Position numbers and translations under genes: made by a program
Notes under the pieces: model-generated
What the model was told of the DNA's origin: nothing
What the model saw: only the letters and a program-made list of their open reading frames with translations
Database searches by the model: none
Part shown: piece by piece, positions 50,460-60,910 of the stretch
Numbering within the stretch: the stretch's first letter is position 1
Layout of the letters: every line of letters begins with the position of its first letter
Assembly: GCF_000019725.1 (NCBI RefSeq)
Contig: NC_010505.1
Coordinates: 434,001 to 498,000, forward strand
Length of the DNA stretch: 64,000 bases
Origin: Methylobacterium radiotolerans JCM 2831
Lineage (GTDB): Bacteria > Pseudomonadota > Alphaproteobacteria > Rhizobiales > Beijerinckiaceae
Direction: 5' to 3'

Positions 50460-51833
50460 ATGCCTGAATCCGGCCCCGCCCGCGGCACCCTCGCGCGCCT
50501 GATCGACGTTCAGCCCGGGGAGGGTCGGGCGCTGGCATGGTCCTGGGCCTACATCTTCTCGATCCTCGCCGCCTACTACGTCCTGCGCCCCATCCGGGAT
50601 CAGATGGGCGTCGCTGGCGGCATCGAGAACCTGCCCTGGCTGTTCACCGCTACCCTGGTCGGGATGCTCGCCCTGAACCTGCCCTTCGCCTACCTGGTGA
50701 AGCGGATGCCGCGGGCGCGGTTCGTGCCGATCACCTATCGGTTCTTCGCGGCCAACATCCTCGCCTTCGCGCTGACGCTCTATCTCGCGCCCCCCGAGTG
50801 GGGCGTGTGGATCGGCCGGGTGTTCTTCGTCTGGCTGTCGATCTTCAACCTGTTCGTGGTGTCGATCTTTTGGGCGACGATCGTCGACGTGTTCTCGAAC
50901 GCCCAGGGCAAGCGGCTGTTCGGCTTCATCGCGGCCGGCGCGACGCTCGGCGCCATCGCGGGCTCGGCCACCACCGCGATCCTGGCCAAGAATGTCCCGA
51001 CCTGGGGCCTGATGCTCTGCGCGGTGGTACTTCTCGAGGTCGCGGTGTTCTGCATGCGCGGGCTCTCCGCGCTGTCGACGCAGCTGCACGAGGTGCCCGG
51101 CAGCCACGGGGGCGTCGCGGACGGGCAGGATCGGACGATCGGCGGGAGCGTGCTTGCCGGCGTCACCCGGACCCTCGCGTCGCCCTATCTGATCAACATC
51201 TCGCTGTTCCTGCTGCTGTTCTCGGTGACATCGACCTTCCTCTATTTCGAGCAGGCGGGCATCGCGAAGCGGAGCTTCCCGGATCGCGGCGCGCAGACGG
51301 CGTTCTTCGCCAGCGTCGACCTCGCGGTGAACGTCCTCACCCTAGGGATCCAGCTGTTCCTCACCGGCCGGATCGTGAACCGAATCGGCGTCGCCCTGAC
51401 TCTGGCGATCCTCCCGGCCTTCAGCATCCTCGGCTTCGCGGCGCTCGCCCTCTGGCCGACGATCGGCGTGATCGTGGCGTTCCAGGTGCTGCGTCGGGCC
51501 GGCAACTTCGCCATCGCCCGGCCGGTCAGGGAGGTGCTGTTCACCGTCGTCCCGCGTGAGGATCGCTACAAGGCCAAGAGCTTCATCGACACGGTGGTCT
51601 ACCGGCTGGGTGATCAGGTCGGCGCCTGGTCGTTCACCGGCATCCAGGGAATAGGGCTCGGAAGCGCCAGCGTGGCCGGCGCCGCGATTCCGCTGTCGAT
51701 GGCGTGGCTCGTGAACAGCGTCTGGCTCGGGCGCGCGCAGGAGCGTCGCCGGGCCGAGCAGGCGGCGCTGTCGGGCAGTGAGCCCGAGCGGACCCCGCCT
51801 ATCGTCCGCGCCGCGGCCTCGTCCAGCGGGTGA
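50460..51833 (+). CDS. NTP/NTP-exchange or MFS-type membrane carrier
   Basis: 457 aa with about 11-12 hydrophobic helices. The pattern (WAYIFSILAAYYVLRPIRDQMGV; FFVWLSIFNLFVVSIFWATIVDVF; QGKRLFGFIAAGATLGAIAGS) is that of the ATP/ADP-translocase-like group within the MFS superfamily. In free-living bacteria these proteins are uncharacterised and need not carry nucleotides. Monocistronic; followed by a GGACAGCTGTCC palindrome at 51834-51845. Confidence 0.8.
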   Translation: MPESGPARGTLARLIDVQPGEGRALAWSWAYIFSILAAYYVLRPIRDQMGVAGGIENLPWLFTATLVGMLALNLPFAYLVKRMPRARFVPITYRFFAANILAFALTLYLAPPEWGVWIGRVFFVWLSIFNLFVVSIFWATIVDVFSNAQGKRLFGFIAAGATLGAIAGSATTAILAKNVPTWGLMLCAVVLLEVAVFCMRGLSALSTQLHEVPGSHGGVADGQDRTIGGSVLAGVTRTLASPYLINISLFLLLFSVTSTFLYFEQAGIAKRSFPDRGAQTAFFASVDLAVNVLTLGIQLFLTGRIVNRIGVALTLAILPAFSILGFAALALWPTIGVIVAFQVLRRAGNFAIARPVREVLFTVVPREDRYKAKSFIDTVVYRLGDQVGAWSFTGIQGIGLGSASVAGAAIPLSMAWLVNSVWLGRAQERRRAEQAALSGSEPERTPPIVRAAASSSG

Positions 51834-51850
51834 GGACAGCTGTCCCCCGC

Positions 51851-51937
51851 CTACCGGTGCCGCATGAAGTCCCAGACCAGATAGGCCGGGAACGGCAGCA
51901 TGATCGCGAAGAAGATCCAGTCGAACATCTGAGGCAT
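51851..51937 (-). CDS. Possible 28-aa membrane peptide
   Basis: MPQMFDWIFFAIMLPFPAYL and a short basic end; one membrane segment. GGGAG lies ahead of the ATG. Support is limited to this ribosome site and hydrophobicity. Confidence 0.35.
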   Translation of the reverse strand: MPQMFDWIFFAIMLPFPAYLVWDFMRHR

Positions 51938-52073
51938 CAAGCCGTCTCCCGCTCGCTCCCCTGGTTCTACCGGTGTGGCCGGGTGAAGTTCCGTTCGGCC
52001 GCGGCGCCCCGTTAAGACGCGGTTTACCCTGACGGGCGACGTATCGCGCTCGGTCCGGGCGCGAGAGAGAGAC

Positions 52074-52463
52074 ATGGCGGGACCCGCATGGTCGGCGCCG
52101 CGGCGCGGGTGGCGCGCCGCCGCTCCCGCGATGGCCGTCCTCGGGCTCCTCGCCTTGTCGCCGGCGCCGGCCGCCGCGCAGGAGGAGCCGCTCTACATCC
52201 GCATCCGCCCGCTGTCGGACGCCGAGGCGGCGCGCGTCGCCCGGGAGATGCTCTGGGCCCGCAGGCAGGCCCATGCCCGCGCGGTGATCGAGTCCGTGTG
52301 CACCGGTTGCCTCGGCGCCTGGAAGCCCGAGCCGGCCCCGACTCCCGCGCCGGCCGACGACAGGATTGCGAACCTCACCGTTTCGTTAGGGGTTGAACTC
52401 GACCCCGGCTCCGGGGCATCCGGGCCCCATCCCGATTCATCGACCTCCGAGAGGCATCCATGA
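52074..52463 (+). CDS. Small exported protein of unknown function
   Basis: 129 aa with a signal peptide (about 16-36, ending PAAAQ). The mature part includes LYIRIRPLSDAEAARVAREML and a CTGC pair, then a proline-rich tail. GAGAGAG precedes the ATG. Its stop overlaps the next start (ATGA). Confidence 0.6.
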   Translation: MAGPAWSAPRRGWRAAAPAMAVLGLLALSPAPAAAQEEPLYIRIRPLSDAEAARVAREMLWARRQAHARAVIESVCTGCLGAWKPEPAPTPAPADDRIANLTVSLGVELDPGSGASGPHPDSSTSERHP

Positions 52464-52879
52464 CGCAAGCGCATCCGACCAGCGGCGCCGAGCCCGAAGT
52501 CGATTGCCCGGTGACCCTCGAGGTTCTGGGCTCCGTGTACCGGGCCGACGACTTCGACCTACCGCTGATTCTGGAGCAGATTCCGCCGCTCAAGCGCGCG
52601 CAGCTCGCCGCCTACCTCTACGGCAAGAGCCACATGCACAAGCTCGGGCTGAAGGTTGCCCGCTCCTGCGAGCGCGACGACCTGATCCGCGTGGCCGGCG
52701 AGATCGGCTCGGTGATCCACGGGCAGGCACACCTCAAGCCGTCGCGGCCGGCGCCCGAGGCGGCCCCGCAGCTGCGCGCCAAGACTCCGCCCGGCCAGAA
52801 GAAGGTGAGCCTCGCCGGTGCCGCCGCGAAGCCCGCGATCAGCCTCGGCGGCTCGGCCAAGGTCCGCAACTTCGACTGA
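52460..52879 (+). CDS. Conserved hypothetical protein
   Basis: 139 aa soluble protein. The core (PVTLEVLGSVYRADDFDLPLI; RAQLAAYLYGKSHMHKLGLKVARSC) is followed by a basic low-complexity tail with KKVSLAG and AISLGG. Family not recognised. Coupled by overlap to the exported-protein gene upstream. Confidence 0.6.
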   Translation: MTQAHPTSGAEPEVDCPVTLEVLGSVYRADDFDLPLILEQIPPLKRAQLAAYLYGKSHMHKLGLKVARSCERDDLIRVAGEIGSVIHGQAHLKPSRPAPEAAPQLRAKTPPGQKKVSLAGAAAKPAISLGGSAKVRNFD

Positions 52880-53065
52880 GAGCCGACGCGTTTGGCCAGC
52901 CGAGACCGCCGCGCGCGGCTGGCCGCGCCGCGCGGCGCCGGACCGGCAGAAATGCGCACGATTGAGTACCGGCGTCCGGCATTCCTTCGGTGACGGCACG
53001 TCGGAAGGTCGGACAACCCGGACTTGTGCGTTGCACGCGCCGCGGCCTTCGGATAATCGCCCGCG

Positions 53066-54622
53066 ATGAACACCGACCACGACAAGATCCTGATCGTCGA
53101 TTTCGGCTCTCAGGTGACGCAGCTCATCGCCCGCCGGGTGCGCGAGGAGGGCGTCTACTGTGAGATCGTGCCCTTCACGAAGGCCGAGGCGGCGTTCCGC
53201 GAGCAGAAGCCCAAGGGCGTGATCCTCTCCGGCGGCCCCGAATCGGTGACCGTGGAGGCATCGCCCCGCGCGCCGCAGCTCGTGTTCGATTCCGGCGTCC
53301 CGGTCTTCGGCATCTGCTACGGCCAGCAGACTATGGCGGCCCAGCTCGGCGGTGCCGTCGAGGGCGGTCACCACGCGGAGTTCGGCCGCGCCGAGGTCGA
53401 GATCCTGGCCGATTGCCCGCTGTTCAAGGGCGTGTGGCACAAGGGCGAGAAGTACCCGGTCTGGATGAGCCACGGTGACCGCGTCACCAAGCTGCCGGAC
53501 GGCTTCACCACCGTGGCGATCTCTCGGAACGCCCCCTTCGCGGCGGTGGCCGACGAGGCCCGCAACTACTACGCGGTCCAGTTCCACCCGGAGGTGGCGC
53601 ACACGCCCCACGGCGCCCTGCTGATCCGCAACTTCGTGCGCGATGTCGCGGGCTGCTCGGGCGACTGGACCATGGGCGCCTACCGCGAGGAGGCCATCGC
53701 CAAGATCCGCGAGCAGGTCGGCTCCGAGAAGGTGATCTGCGGTCTGTCTGGCGGCGTCGATTCGGCCGTAGCGGCGGTGCTGATCCACGAGGCGATCGGC
53801 GATCAGCTGACCTGCGTGTTCGTCGACCACGGGCTCCTGCGCCTCGGCGAGGCCGAGCAGGTCGTGGCTTTGTTCCGCGACCACTACAACATCCCGCTGG
53901 TCCACGTGGAGGCGTCGGGGATGTTCCTCGCGGCTCTGGAGGGCGTCAGCGACCCGGAAATCAAGCGCAAGACGATCGGCCGCCTGTTCATCGACGTGTT
54001 CGAGGCCGAATCGAAGAAGATCGGCGGGGCGAAGTTCCTCGCGCAGGGCACGCTCTACCCCGACGTGATCGAGAGCGTGTCGTTCACGGGCGGCCCGTCG
54101 GTGACGATCAAGAGCCACCACAATGTCGGCGGCCTGCCCGAGCGCATGAACATGAAGCTCGTCGAGCCGCTGCGCGAGCTGTTCAAGGACGAGGTCCGGG
54201 TGCTCGGCAAGGAGCTCGGCCTGCCCGAGGGCTTCGTCGGCCGCCACCCGTTCCCGGGCCCGGGCCTGGCGATCCGCTGCCCCGGCACCATCACGGGTGA
54301 GAAGCTGGAAGCCCTGCGCAAGGCCGACGCGATCTACCTCGACGAGATCCGGCAGGCCGGCCTCTACGACACGATCTGGCAGGCCTTCGCGGTGATCCTG
54401 CCGGTGAAGACTGTCGGCGTGATGGGCGACGGCCGCACCTATGACCATGTCTGCGCGCTGCGCGCCGTCACCTCGGTCGATGGCATGACCGCCGACTTCT
54501 ACCCGTTCGACATGGCCTTCCTGGGCCGGGTCGCGACTCGTATCATCAACGAGGTGAAGGGCATCAACCGGGTGACCTACGACATCACCTCCAAGCCGCC
54601 CGGCACGATCGAGTGGGAGTGA
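53066..54622 (+). CDS. guaA: GMP synthase (glutamine-hydrolysing)
   Basis: 518 aa enzyme making GMP from XMP, ATP and glutamine in purine synthesis. The class I glutamine amidotransferase domain has GICYGQQ (nucleophile Cys) and [12 protein letters not shown] (His, Glu). The synthetase domain has the PP-loop [12 protein letters not shown] and [14 protein letters not shown]; the C-terminal dimer domain ends KPPGTIEWE. Full length and uninterrupted. Preceded by about 190 nt with no other gene. Confidence 0.97.
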   Translation: MNTDHDKILIVDFGSQVTQLIARRVREEGVYCEIVPFTKAEAAFREQKPKGVILSGGPESVTVEASPRAPQLVFDSGVPVFGICYGQQTMAAQLGGAVEGGHHAEFGRAEVEILADCPLFKGVWHKGEKYPVWMSHGDRVTKLPDGFTTVAISRNAPFAAVADEARNYYAVQFHPEVAHTPHGALLIRNFVRDVAGCSGDWTMGAYREEAIAKIREQVGSEKVICGLSGGVDSAVAAVLIHEAIGDQLTCVFVDHGLLRLGEAEQVVALFRDHYNIPLVHVEASGMFLAALEGVSDPEIKRKTIGRLFIDVFEAESKKIGGAKFLAQGTLYPDVIESVSFTGGPSVTIKSHHNVGGLPERMNMKLVEPLRELFKDEVRVLGKELGLPEGFVGRHPFPGPGLAIRCPGTITGEKLEALRKADAIYLDEIRQAGLYDTIWQAFAVILPVKTVGVMGDGRTYDHVCALRAVTSVDGMTADFYPFDMAFLGRVATRIINEVKGINRVTYDITSKPPGTIEWE

Positions 54623-54674
54623 GCGGCCGCCGAGCGGTCGGCACAGGCGCGGCGGAGCGCGACCAGCTCGGTCG

Positions 54675-55367
54675 TCACGGATTGCAGAGCGCCGGTTCGA
54701 CCGCCTTCATCGCCGGCCGGAACGCCGCGAGATGCAGCCCGTCGCGGAGCGCGCCGGGCTTCGCGTAGCCGGTGTCGCCGTCGCGCAGGGCCGCGAACGG
54801 GTCCGTGAAGATGCACCCGAGCCGCCCACAGAGGTTCTGCAATCGACGCGAGTAATCCGCAACCGCTCCCGCGTCGACCAGCTTGCCGATCTCGCGACCG
54901 ACCGGGGGGAGGGCGGTCACCACGACGCGCGGGCTCAAGGTCTGGAGCCGCCTGACGATGGTCTCGGCGGCGGCCTCGAACTGTTCCGTCGGCTTGTGCA
55001 GTTGCGGGTTGTTCTTCACCAGGATGTCGTTGGTCCCGATGGTCAGGACGGCGAGCCGGGGACTCACCTTGAAGGACAGGCGCGCGAGGTAGTCCGCGTA
55101 GCTGGCCGCGGTCGCGCCGCTGATGCCGCCGTTGAGGAACTCGAGGCCGCAGGGCCGCTGGCCCCCGGGCTGCAGTTCCACCTGCGAATCGCCGGCCCAG
55201 AACACGTAGTCCGGCGGCGCCTCGTCGAGGCTGACCTGCACGGCGATCAGGCGCATCTCCGCGTAGGCCCGCGCGTCGGCCCCTGGCCGATGCAGGCGCC
55301 ACCCGGCGAACCCGCCGATCGCCAGCAGGGCGAGCCCGCCGAGACCGAGGAGGACGGCGCGCTTCAC
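54675..55367 (-). CDS. SGNH/GDSL-type hydrolase
   Basis: 230 aa with an N-terminal membrane anchor or signal (LLGLGGLALLAIGGFAGW). The esterase blocks are visible: block I FWAGDSQVE (Ser), Gly and Asn in NGGISG and TIGTND, and block V DGLHL (Asp, His). Likely a periplasmic ester hydrolase; substrate unknown. Its start overlaps the stop of the TsaA-like gene by 4 nt. Confidence 0.85.
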   Translation of the reverse strand: MKRAVLLGLGGLALLAIGGFAGWRLHRPGADARAYAEMRLIAVQVSLDEAPPDYVFWAGDSQVELQPGGQRPCGLEFLNGGISGATAASYADYLARLSFKVSPRLAVLTIGTNDILVKNNPQLHKPTEQFEAAAETIVRRLQTLSPRVVVTALPPVGREIGKLVDAGAVADYSRRLQNLCGRLGCIFTDPFAALRDGDTGYAKPGALRDGLHLAAFRPAMKAVEPALCNP

Positions 55368-55861
55368 GGCTCGGCCCCGGCTCGGTCGACCTGGGCGTCC
55401 GGCCGCGCGTCCGTGGTGGCGTAGTAGGGCTTGATGTCGAGGAGCGGCGTGCCGTCGAGGCAGTCGAGCCCGCGCACGCGGAGCGCGTCGCCGTCGCGGC
55501 CGAGCAGTTCCACGACGGACAGGGCGATCGGGTTGGGACGCGCGGGCGAGCGCAACGAGAAGGTGCCGCGAGGGCCGTCGGCGTGGCGCGGACGCTGGAC
55601 CACGAGGCCGCGCGTCGCCCGGTCCATCCAGTAGAGCAGGATCAGGTGCGTGCAGCCCGTGACATTGCGCAGGGCGGGGGCGTAGGCCGGATCGACCTCC
55701 ACGGTGCAGACCGTGTCCGTCTGGAGCCCGTTCTTGGGACAGTCGGACCGCGTCAGCCAGGGCGTCCGCAGCCGACCGATGAAGTGGATGCCCGCGTCGA
55801 AGGTCGCGGGCAGCGCGGCCCTCACTTCACCGGGACGGGTCCCGAACTCATCCGCGTCCAT
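55364..55861 (-). CDS. TsaA/TrmO-like tRNA methyltransferase
   Basis: 165 aa beta-barrel SAM-dependent methyltransferase of the UPF0066 family: HFIGRLRTPW, CTHLILLYWMDRA, RGTFSLRSPARPNPIALSVVELL and LDCLDGTPLLDIKPY. TrmO members methylate t6A37 of tRNA-Thr; some relatives act elsewhere, so the exact target is inferred. An in-frame ATG at 55897 would add 12 residues. Coupled to the SGNH hydrolase gene. Confidence 0.85.
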   Translation of the reverse strand: MDADEFGTRPGEVRAALPATFDAGIHFIGRLRTPWLTRSDCPKNGLQTDTVCTVEVDPAYAPALRNVTGCTHLILLYWMDRATRGLVVQRPRHADGPRGTFSLRSPARPNPIALSVVELLGRDGDALRVRGLDCLDGTPLLDIKPYYATTDARPDAQVDRAGAEP

Positions 55862-55974
55862 GCCGCCTCGCTCCGCGCCGGCCGGCTTGTCGGCCATGTG
55901 TTCGCGGCCCGCAACCCCGCATCTCGCCCCCGGATGGCGCGGGGTGTAGATCCGGCAGCAGGAACGGAGGCGAC

Positions 55975-57468
55975 ATGATCGAGCGGGAATTGCGGCCGAT
56001 GCAGGCGGTGGCCGACGCCGGGACCGCCATCGACCGGCTCGTCGAGCTCTACGACGACGCGGCCGGAGCCCTGCGGACCGCGCTGGAGCGATACCTCGCC
56101 GGCGGGCCGCCGCCTGACGCCACGGAGCGGCTCGCCTTCCGCTACCCGGAGCTGCGGATCAGCTACCGCCCGGACGGACCGCTGCCGCGGGTCAGGCGCG
56201 CCACCGCCAAGCTCCAGGCCGCCGGCACCTACGCCACCACGGTCACGCATCCGGGCTTTTTCCGGACCTATCTGACCCGCCAGCTGGAGCCGCTGATCGC
56301 CGACTACGGCATCGCCATCGAGGTCGGCCTGAGCGCGCAGGAGATTCCCTACCCCTACGTGCTGGAGGCGGGGCTGGACGCACGCGGGCGGACCGTCGAC
56401 GGCGCCGACCTCGCTACCTACTTCCCGGTCCCGCTCCTGTCTCTCGTGGGCGACGAGATCGCCGACGGGACATTCGACCAGATCGCCGGCGAGCCGCTGC
56501 CGCTGGCGCTGTTCGACGCGGTGCGGGTCGATTACTCGCTTCGGCGTCTGGTCCATTACACCGGCTGCGACTGGCGCGACGTCCAGCCCTGGATCCTGCT
56601 CACGAACTATCACCGCTACGTCGACCAGTTCGTCCGCCACGGGCTGGAGCGGCTCGCCTCGGGCGCGGAGGGGTTCGAGCGGCTGGTCCTGCCGGGCGGC
56701 GTGTCCGTGACCCGCGCCGAGGCGGCCGATGCCGACCCCGCGGCGGTCATTGCCGCCTCGCCCTGGCACCGGCACCAGATGCCGGCCTACCACCTGGTGG
56801 CGCGCGACGCCGACGGGACCCAGCAGGGCACGACGCTGGTCAATATCGGCGTCGGGCCGTCGAACGCGAAGACGATCACCGACCATCTCGCCGTCCTGCG
56901 CCCGGATTGCTGGCTGATGGTCGGCCATTGCGGCGGCCTGCGGCAGTCGCAGACCATCGGCGACTACGTGCTGGCGCACGCCTACCTCCGCCGCGACCGG
57001 ATCCTCGACGAGCTCGTGCCGCCGGACGTCCCGGTGCCGGCCCTCGCCGAGGTGCAGGTCGCCCTCCAGGATGCCGCCGCCGCGGTGACGGGCGAGCAGG
57101 CCGACGCGCTCAAGCGGCGCCTGCGCACCGGCACGGTGGTGACCTACGACGACCGCAACTGGGAACTGCGCTTCAGCCAGGAGCGGCGTCGGATCAACCA
57201 GTCGCGCGCGGTCGCGGTGGACATGGAGAGCGGCACGGTCGCCGCCCAGGGCTTCCGCCTGCGCGTGCCCTACGGCGCGCTGCTCTGCGTCTCCGACAAG
57301 CCGCTCCACGGCGAGATCAAGCTGCCAGGCGCCGCCAACGCCTTCTACGATCGGGCGGTCTCGGAGCATCTCCAGGTGGGGCTGGCGGCCCTCGACGTGC
57401 TGCGGGCCGACCGGCAAGGTCTCCACTCGCGCAAGCTGCGAAGCTTCGACGAACCGCCCTTCCGGTAA
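55975..57468 (+). CDS. amn: AMP nucleosidase
   Basis: 497 aa. The N-terminal domain has RFAYPE-like FRYPELRISYRPDG and YATTVTHPGFFRTYLTRQL. The C-terminal phosphorylase-like domain has TLVNIGVGPSNAKTITDHL, MVGHCGGLRQSQTIGDYVL and AVDMESGTVAAQGF, whose Met-Glu and Ser bind ribose in the family. Hydrolyses AMP to adenine and ribose 5-phosphate, controlling adenylate pools. Single gene. Confidence 0.93.
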   Translation: MIERELRPMQAVADAGTAIDRLVELYDDAAGALRTALERYLAGGPPPDATERLAFRYPELRISYRPDGPLPRVRRATAKLQAAGTYATTVTHPGFFRTYLTRQLEPLIADYGIAIEVGLSAQEIPYPYVLEAGLDARGRTVDGADLATYFPVPLLSLVGDEIADGTFDQIAGEPLPLALFDAVRVDYSLRRLVHYTGCDWRDVQPWILLTNYHRYVDQFVRHGLERLASGAEGFERLVLPGGVSVTRAEAADADPAAVIAASPWHRHQMPAYHLVARDADGTQQGTTLVNIGVGPSNAKTITDHLAVLRPDCWLMVGHCGGLRQSQTIGDYVLAHAYLRRDRILDELVPPDVPVPALAEVQVALQDAAAAVTGEQADALKRRLRTGTVVTYDDRNWELRFSQERRRINQSRAVAVDMESGTVAAQGFRLRVPYGALLCVSDKPLHGEIKLPGAANAFYDRAVSEHLQVGLAALDVLRADRQGLHSRKLRSFDEPPFR

Positions 57469-57624
57469 AGTCTCGCGAAAACCGGAGAGGAGCGCAGGGT
57501 CGCGGCGTGCACGGCCCCGTCTCAGCGACCGACCGCCACGCCGTCAACAATACTCAAGCTTGGATACAGCCTCTGTGAGCGGTGTTGAGAGGTTAAGACA
57601 CCACACACCAAGCTGAGATTTCCC

Positions 57625-58191
57625 ATGACCCGTATGGCACTCGTTTCCACCGCCCTTTTGGCGGCCGTGGCTCTCGCGCCGTCCGGCGCCGAGGCCCGCG
57701 GCCTCGGCGGGGGTGGATTCCACGGCGGCGGCTTCGGCGGGGGCGGATCCCACGGCGGCGGTTTCGGCGGCGGCTTCCGCGGGGCCGGGGTTGGCGGCGG
57801 AGCCTTCCGGAACGGCGGCTTCGGCGGCGGCGCCTTCCATAACGGCGGCGTCGGCGGGGCGCGGGTCGGTGGATTGGGCGGCGGCTTCCGCGGTGCGGGG
57901 CTCGGCGCGGCCGGCGTTGGTGGCGTCCGGACCGGCGGATACAATCAGGCCGGCCGGTTCGGCGGGGTCGGAAACCGCGGCCTCGCCGGTCGCGGCTTCG
58001 TCAACCGCGGCTATTACGGCCACCGCTACGGCCGCGGTGTCGGCTACGGACTTGCCGGCCTCGGGCTCGGCCTCGGCGTCGGGTACGGCCTGGGCGGTCT
58101 CGACTACGGCTACGACAACTGCGCCTACAATTACGGCTACGGCGCCTACGACCCGGCCGCCTGCGACGGCTATTACGGCTACGGCTACTGA
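57625..58191 (+). CDS. Glycine-rich exported protein
   Basis: 188 aa. Signal peptide (about 1-24, ending AEA) followed by irregular GGGF/GGGFHGG repeats to about residue 100, then Gly/Tyr-rich sequence (GYGLAGLGLGLGVGYGLGG) and a Tyr-rich end. Only two Cys. Low complexity prevents a family call; cell-surface location is likely. An AT-richer upstream region (57540-57620) probably holds the promoter. Confidence 0.75.
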   Translation: MTRMALVSTALLAAVALAPSGAEARGLGGGGFHGGGFGGGGSHGGGFGGGFRGAGVGGGAFRNGGFGGGAFHNGGVGGARVGGLGGGFRGAGLGAAGVGGVRTGGYNQAGRFGGVGNRGLAGRGFVNRGYYGHRYGRGVGYGLAGLGLGLGVGYGLGGLDYGYDNCAYNYGYGAYDPAACDGYYGYGY

Positions 58192-58616
58192 GTCCGCCGC
58201 GCGGGCGCGGTGCCCGCGCTCCGGCCTAGCGACGCGTCCGCGCCCGGCCCTCGAGGCCGGGCGATACCGTTCGGGGACACCCGTGCCCGTCATGCCGCGG
58301 GTGACGGTACGCTCCGCGCCGGCATCCCGGAGCGTCGACTGCGGGACGCAGATCCGAGAACCCCTGTCGGTGCCGCACGTGTCTCCGCCGGCTTCCGAGG
58401 CGCCCGGATCCCGCTGCGCGGCCGCGATGTGAAGCGGGCCGCGTTCGCCTGCCGATAGAGCCGTGCCGAGCAAACCCCTCCCTGCCGACCGAGGAAGCGG
58501 TGGCGCCCACAGCCTTCGCCGTCCACGAAGGCTTGCTCAACATCTCCCGAATTGCGAACCGTTCCAATCCGATGACGATGCCGCATCCGGTGTAGCGTGG
58601 TGCGGGGACGATCGCG
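58192..58616. other. Intergenic region with hairpin, no convincing gene
   Basis: 425 nt. A hairpin at 58199-58219 (GCGCGGGC and GCCCGCGC, 5-nt loop) just after the glycine-rich gene is a terminator candidate. Short frames present have no ribosome site or protein features. Confidence 0.45.
58199..58219 (+). terminator. GC hairpin after the glycine-rich gene
   Basis: 8-bp perfect stem with loop GCGGT, 7 nt after the stop codon. No T-run follows. Confidence 0.4.
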
Positions 58617-59918
58617 GTGAGCGGCGAGGGATTGGTTGCGGCGACGGCGGCGCTGCTCGTGCTGTGCATGGGCCTCTGGTCGACCGCGCTGCTGCCCGAG
58701 ATCGTCACGGCGCTCGCCTTCTTCGGGATGGCGATGCTGCTGCGGCTCGGCTCTGCCGCCACGGTGTTCTCGGGCTTCTCGTCCTCCGCCTTCTGGCTCG
58801 TCCTGTCCGGCATGGTGGTCGGGCAGGGCATGACCCGAACCGGCCTCGGCGCCCGGATGGCGCGGACGCTCGCGCTGCGGCTCTCGGGTTCCTACGGGCG
58901 CTTCATCGCCGGGCTGGTGACGCTGAGCTTCCTCATCGCCTTCGTCATGCCGTCGAATCTGGGCCGCATCGCCCTGATGATCCCGGTGACCCTGGCACTC
59001 TGCGACGCCTTCGGGCTCGCGGCCGGGCGCCCTGGGCGTACCGGCGCGGTCCTGGCCGTCGGCCTCGCCACGCCGATCCTGTCGGCGGCGATCCTTCCCG
59101 CCAACGTCCCGAACCTCGTCATGGCCGGCTCGGCGGAGCACCTGCTCGGCCTGCATCTCTCCTACCTCTCCTACTTCCTCCTGCACGCCCCGGTCCTGGC
59201 CCTGGTGAAGGGCGTGCTGCTGGTCGCGCTGATCGTCCGGTTATTCCCCGACGACCTCGCCTCGGCCGCTCCGTCGCTGGCCGAGCGGCCGCCGCTCTCG
59301 GCGCCCGAGCGGCGCCTCGCGGTGATCCTCGCCTGCACCTTGATCCTCTGGATGACCGACAGCCTGCACGGCCTCGCGCCCGCCTGGGTCGGCCTCGCCG
59401 CCGCGGTGGTCTGCCTGCTGCCCCGGATCGGCGTGCTTCCGCCGGAGGCGTTCCAGCAGGTGAATCTGCGGACCTGCTTCTACATCGCGGCGCTCCTCGG
59501 CCTCGTCGCTCTGGTCAACGAGACCGTGCTGGGCGAGCGCCTCGGCCATCTGCTTCTGACGGTGGCGCCGCTGGCGCACGACGCGCCGACGCAGAACTTC
59601 GCGGTGCTCACAGGCATCGCCACGGTGCTGACCCTCCTCGTCACTGCCAACGGCGCCCCAGCCCTCTACACGGCTCTGGCGGGCGAGATGACGGAGGCGA
59701 GCGGCCTGTCACCTTTGGCGGTCGTCTCGCTGCAGGTGATCGGCTACTCGACCGTGTTCTTTCCCTATCAGGCGCCCCCGATCGTGTTCGCGAGCGAACT
59801 CGGGCGGGTCCGCCTCCGGGACGCGACGCGACTGACCCTGAGCTTCGGGGTGCTGTCGCTGCTGGTGGCGGCGCCGCTCGACTACGCGTGGTGGCGCATC
59901 CTGGGACAGCTAAAGTGA
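58617..59918 (+). CDS. SLC13/DASS-like membrane transporter
   Basis: 433 aa with about 11 hydrophobic helices. The pattern ([83 protein letters not shown]) fits the divalent anion:sodium symporter superfamily with its two hairpin regions. Substrate may be a dicarboxylate or sulfate; not determined. GTG start at 58617. It lies about 130 nt ahead of sdhC; a link to succinate metabolism is only positional. Confidence 0.8.
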   Translation: MSGEGLVAATAALLVLCMGLWSTALLPEIVTALAFFGMAMLLRLGSAATVFSGFSSSAFWLVLSGMVVGQGMTRTGLGARMARTLALRLSGSYGRFIAGLVTLSFLIAFVMPSNLGRIALMIPVTLALCDAFGLAAGRPGRTGAVLAVGLATPILSAAILPANVPNLVMAGSAEHLLGLHLSYLSYFLLHAPVLALVKGVLLVALIVRLFPDDLASAAPSLAERPPLSAPERRLAVILACTLILWMTDSLHGLAPAWVGLAAAVVCLLPRIGVLPPEAFQQVNLRTCFYIAALLGLVALVNETVLGERLGHLLLTVAPLAHDAPTQNFAVLTGIATVLTLLVTANGAPALYTALAGEMTEASGLSPLAVVSLQVIGYSTVFFPYQAPPIVFASELGRVRLRDATRLTLSFGVLSLLVAAPLDYAWWRILGQLK

Positions 59919-60047
59919 CAGAATCGGCAAAGTGTCGCCCCGGACGGCACATTGCGCCGCACCATGGCGGATTGCGGGTTGCCCGCTCAGCCACTAGCGC
60001 TACCAGATTAGAGACGGTCCAGTTCGCAGCTGCGAGGCTTCAACCCG

Positions 60048-60449
60048 ATGGCACCCACCGCCCGCCCGACAGTGGCACAGCCGATGTCGCCGCATCTCCA
60101 GATCTATCGCTGGACCTGGACGATGGCGATGTCGGTGTTCCACCGCATCACCGGAACCGCGCTCTATGGCGGGACTGCTCTGGTCGCGATCTGGCTCGTG
60201 GCTCTGGCTTCGGGCCCGGTCGGCTACTCTTACGTGGCCGGCTTCTTCGGCTCGATCTTCGGGCGCCTGATCCTGTTCGTCTACACGTGGATCCTGATGC
60301 ACCACATGCTCGGCGGCATCCGGCACCTGATCTGGGATACCGGCGTCGGGTTCGACCGCGACAAGCGTCTCTCGATGGCCCGGCTGACGCTGATCGGCTC
60401 GGTGGCCCTCACCCTCGTCATCTGGGCGGTCGCCCTTCTGGTCCGCTGA
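60048..60449 (+). CDS. sdhC: Succinate dehydrogenase cytochrome b556 subunit
   Basis: 133 aa with three membrane helices. SPHLQIYRWTWTMAMSVFHRITG contains the Ser/Arg quinone-site residues of SdhC, and HHMLGGIRHLIWD carries the heme b His. First gene of sdhCDAB; 10 nt ahead of sdhD. Confidence 0.95.
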   Translation: MAPTARPTVAQPMSPHLQIYRWTWTMAMSVFHRITGTALYGGTALVAIWLVALASGPVGYSYVAGFFGSIFGRLILFVYTWILMHHMLGGIRHLIWDTGVGFDRDKRLSMARLTLIGSVALTLVIWAVALLVR

Positions 60450-60459
60450 GGAGGCCGAC

Positions 60460-60879
60460 ATGGCTAAGGAAGAGGTCCGGCAGGACACGCGCGTCTCGAT
60501 CCGCACCCCGCGCGCACGGGTGCGCGGCCTCGGCGTCTCCCATCACGGCGCCGACCACTGGTGGCTGCAGCGGCTGACCGCCGTCGCCAACGTCGTGCTG
60601 ATGCTGAGCTTCGTGGTGATCATCGCCAAGATGGCGGGCCGCGGCTACGCGGAGGCGCGGCTCCTCGTCGCGACCCCCCTGGTCTCGATCCTCCTGATCC
60701 TGGCGCTGCTGTCGGTGACGGTCCACATGCGCCTCGGCATGCAGGTGATCATCGAGGACTACGTGCACGCGCCGTCGACGAAGATCGCGGCGGTGTTCGC
60801 CAACAACGCTTACGCGGTCGTCGTGGCCGTCGCCTGCCTCTACGCGGTCCTGCGCATCGGCTTCGGACAGCCGGCCTGA
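60460..60879 (+). CDS. sdhD: Succinate dehydrogenase membrane anchor subunit
   Basis: 139 aa with three membrane helices. [21 protein letters not shown] is the typical SdhD start, and [15 protein letters not shown] contains the second heme ligand His and quinone-site residues. Between sdhC and sdhA on one transcript. Confidence 0.95.
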   Translation: MAKEEVRQDTRVSIRTPRARVRGLGVSHHGADHWWLQRLTAVANVVLMLSFVVIIAKMAGRGYAEARLLVATPLVSILLILALLSVTVHMRLGMQVIIEDYVHAPSTKIAAVFANNAYAVVVAVACLYAVLRIGFGQPA

Positions 60880-60910
60880 CCCCGCCAACAACGATCTCGA
60901 GGAGCCGAAC

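Noticed and set aside
57700-57950. CRISPR-like or tandem DNA repeat in the glycine-rich gene
   Set aside because: The periodicity comes from GGC-rich glycine codons with irregular spacing; there are no constant repeats or spacers.
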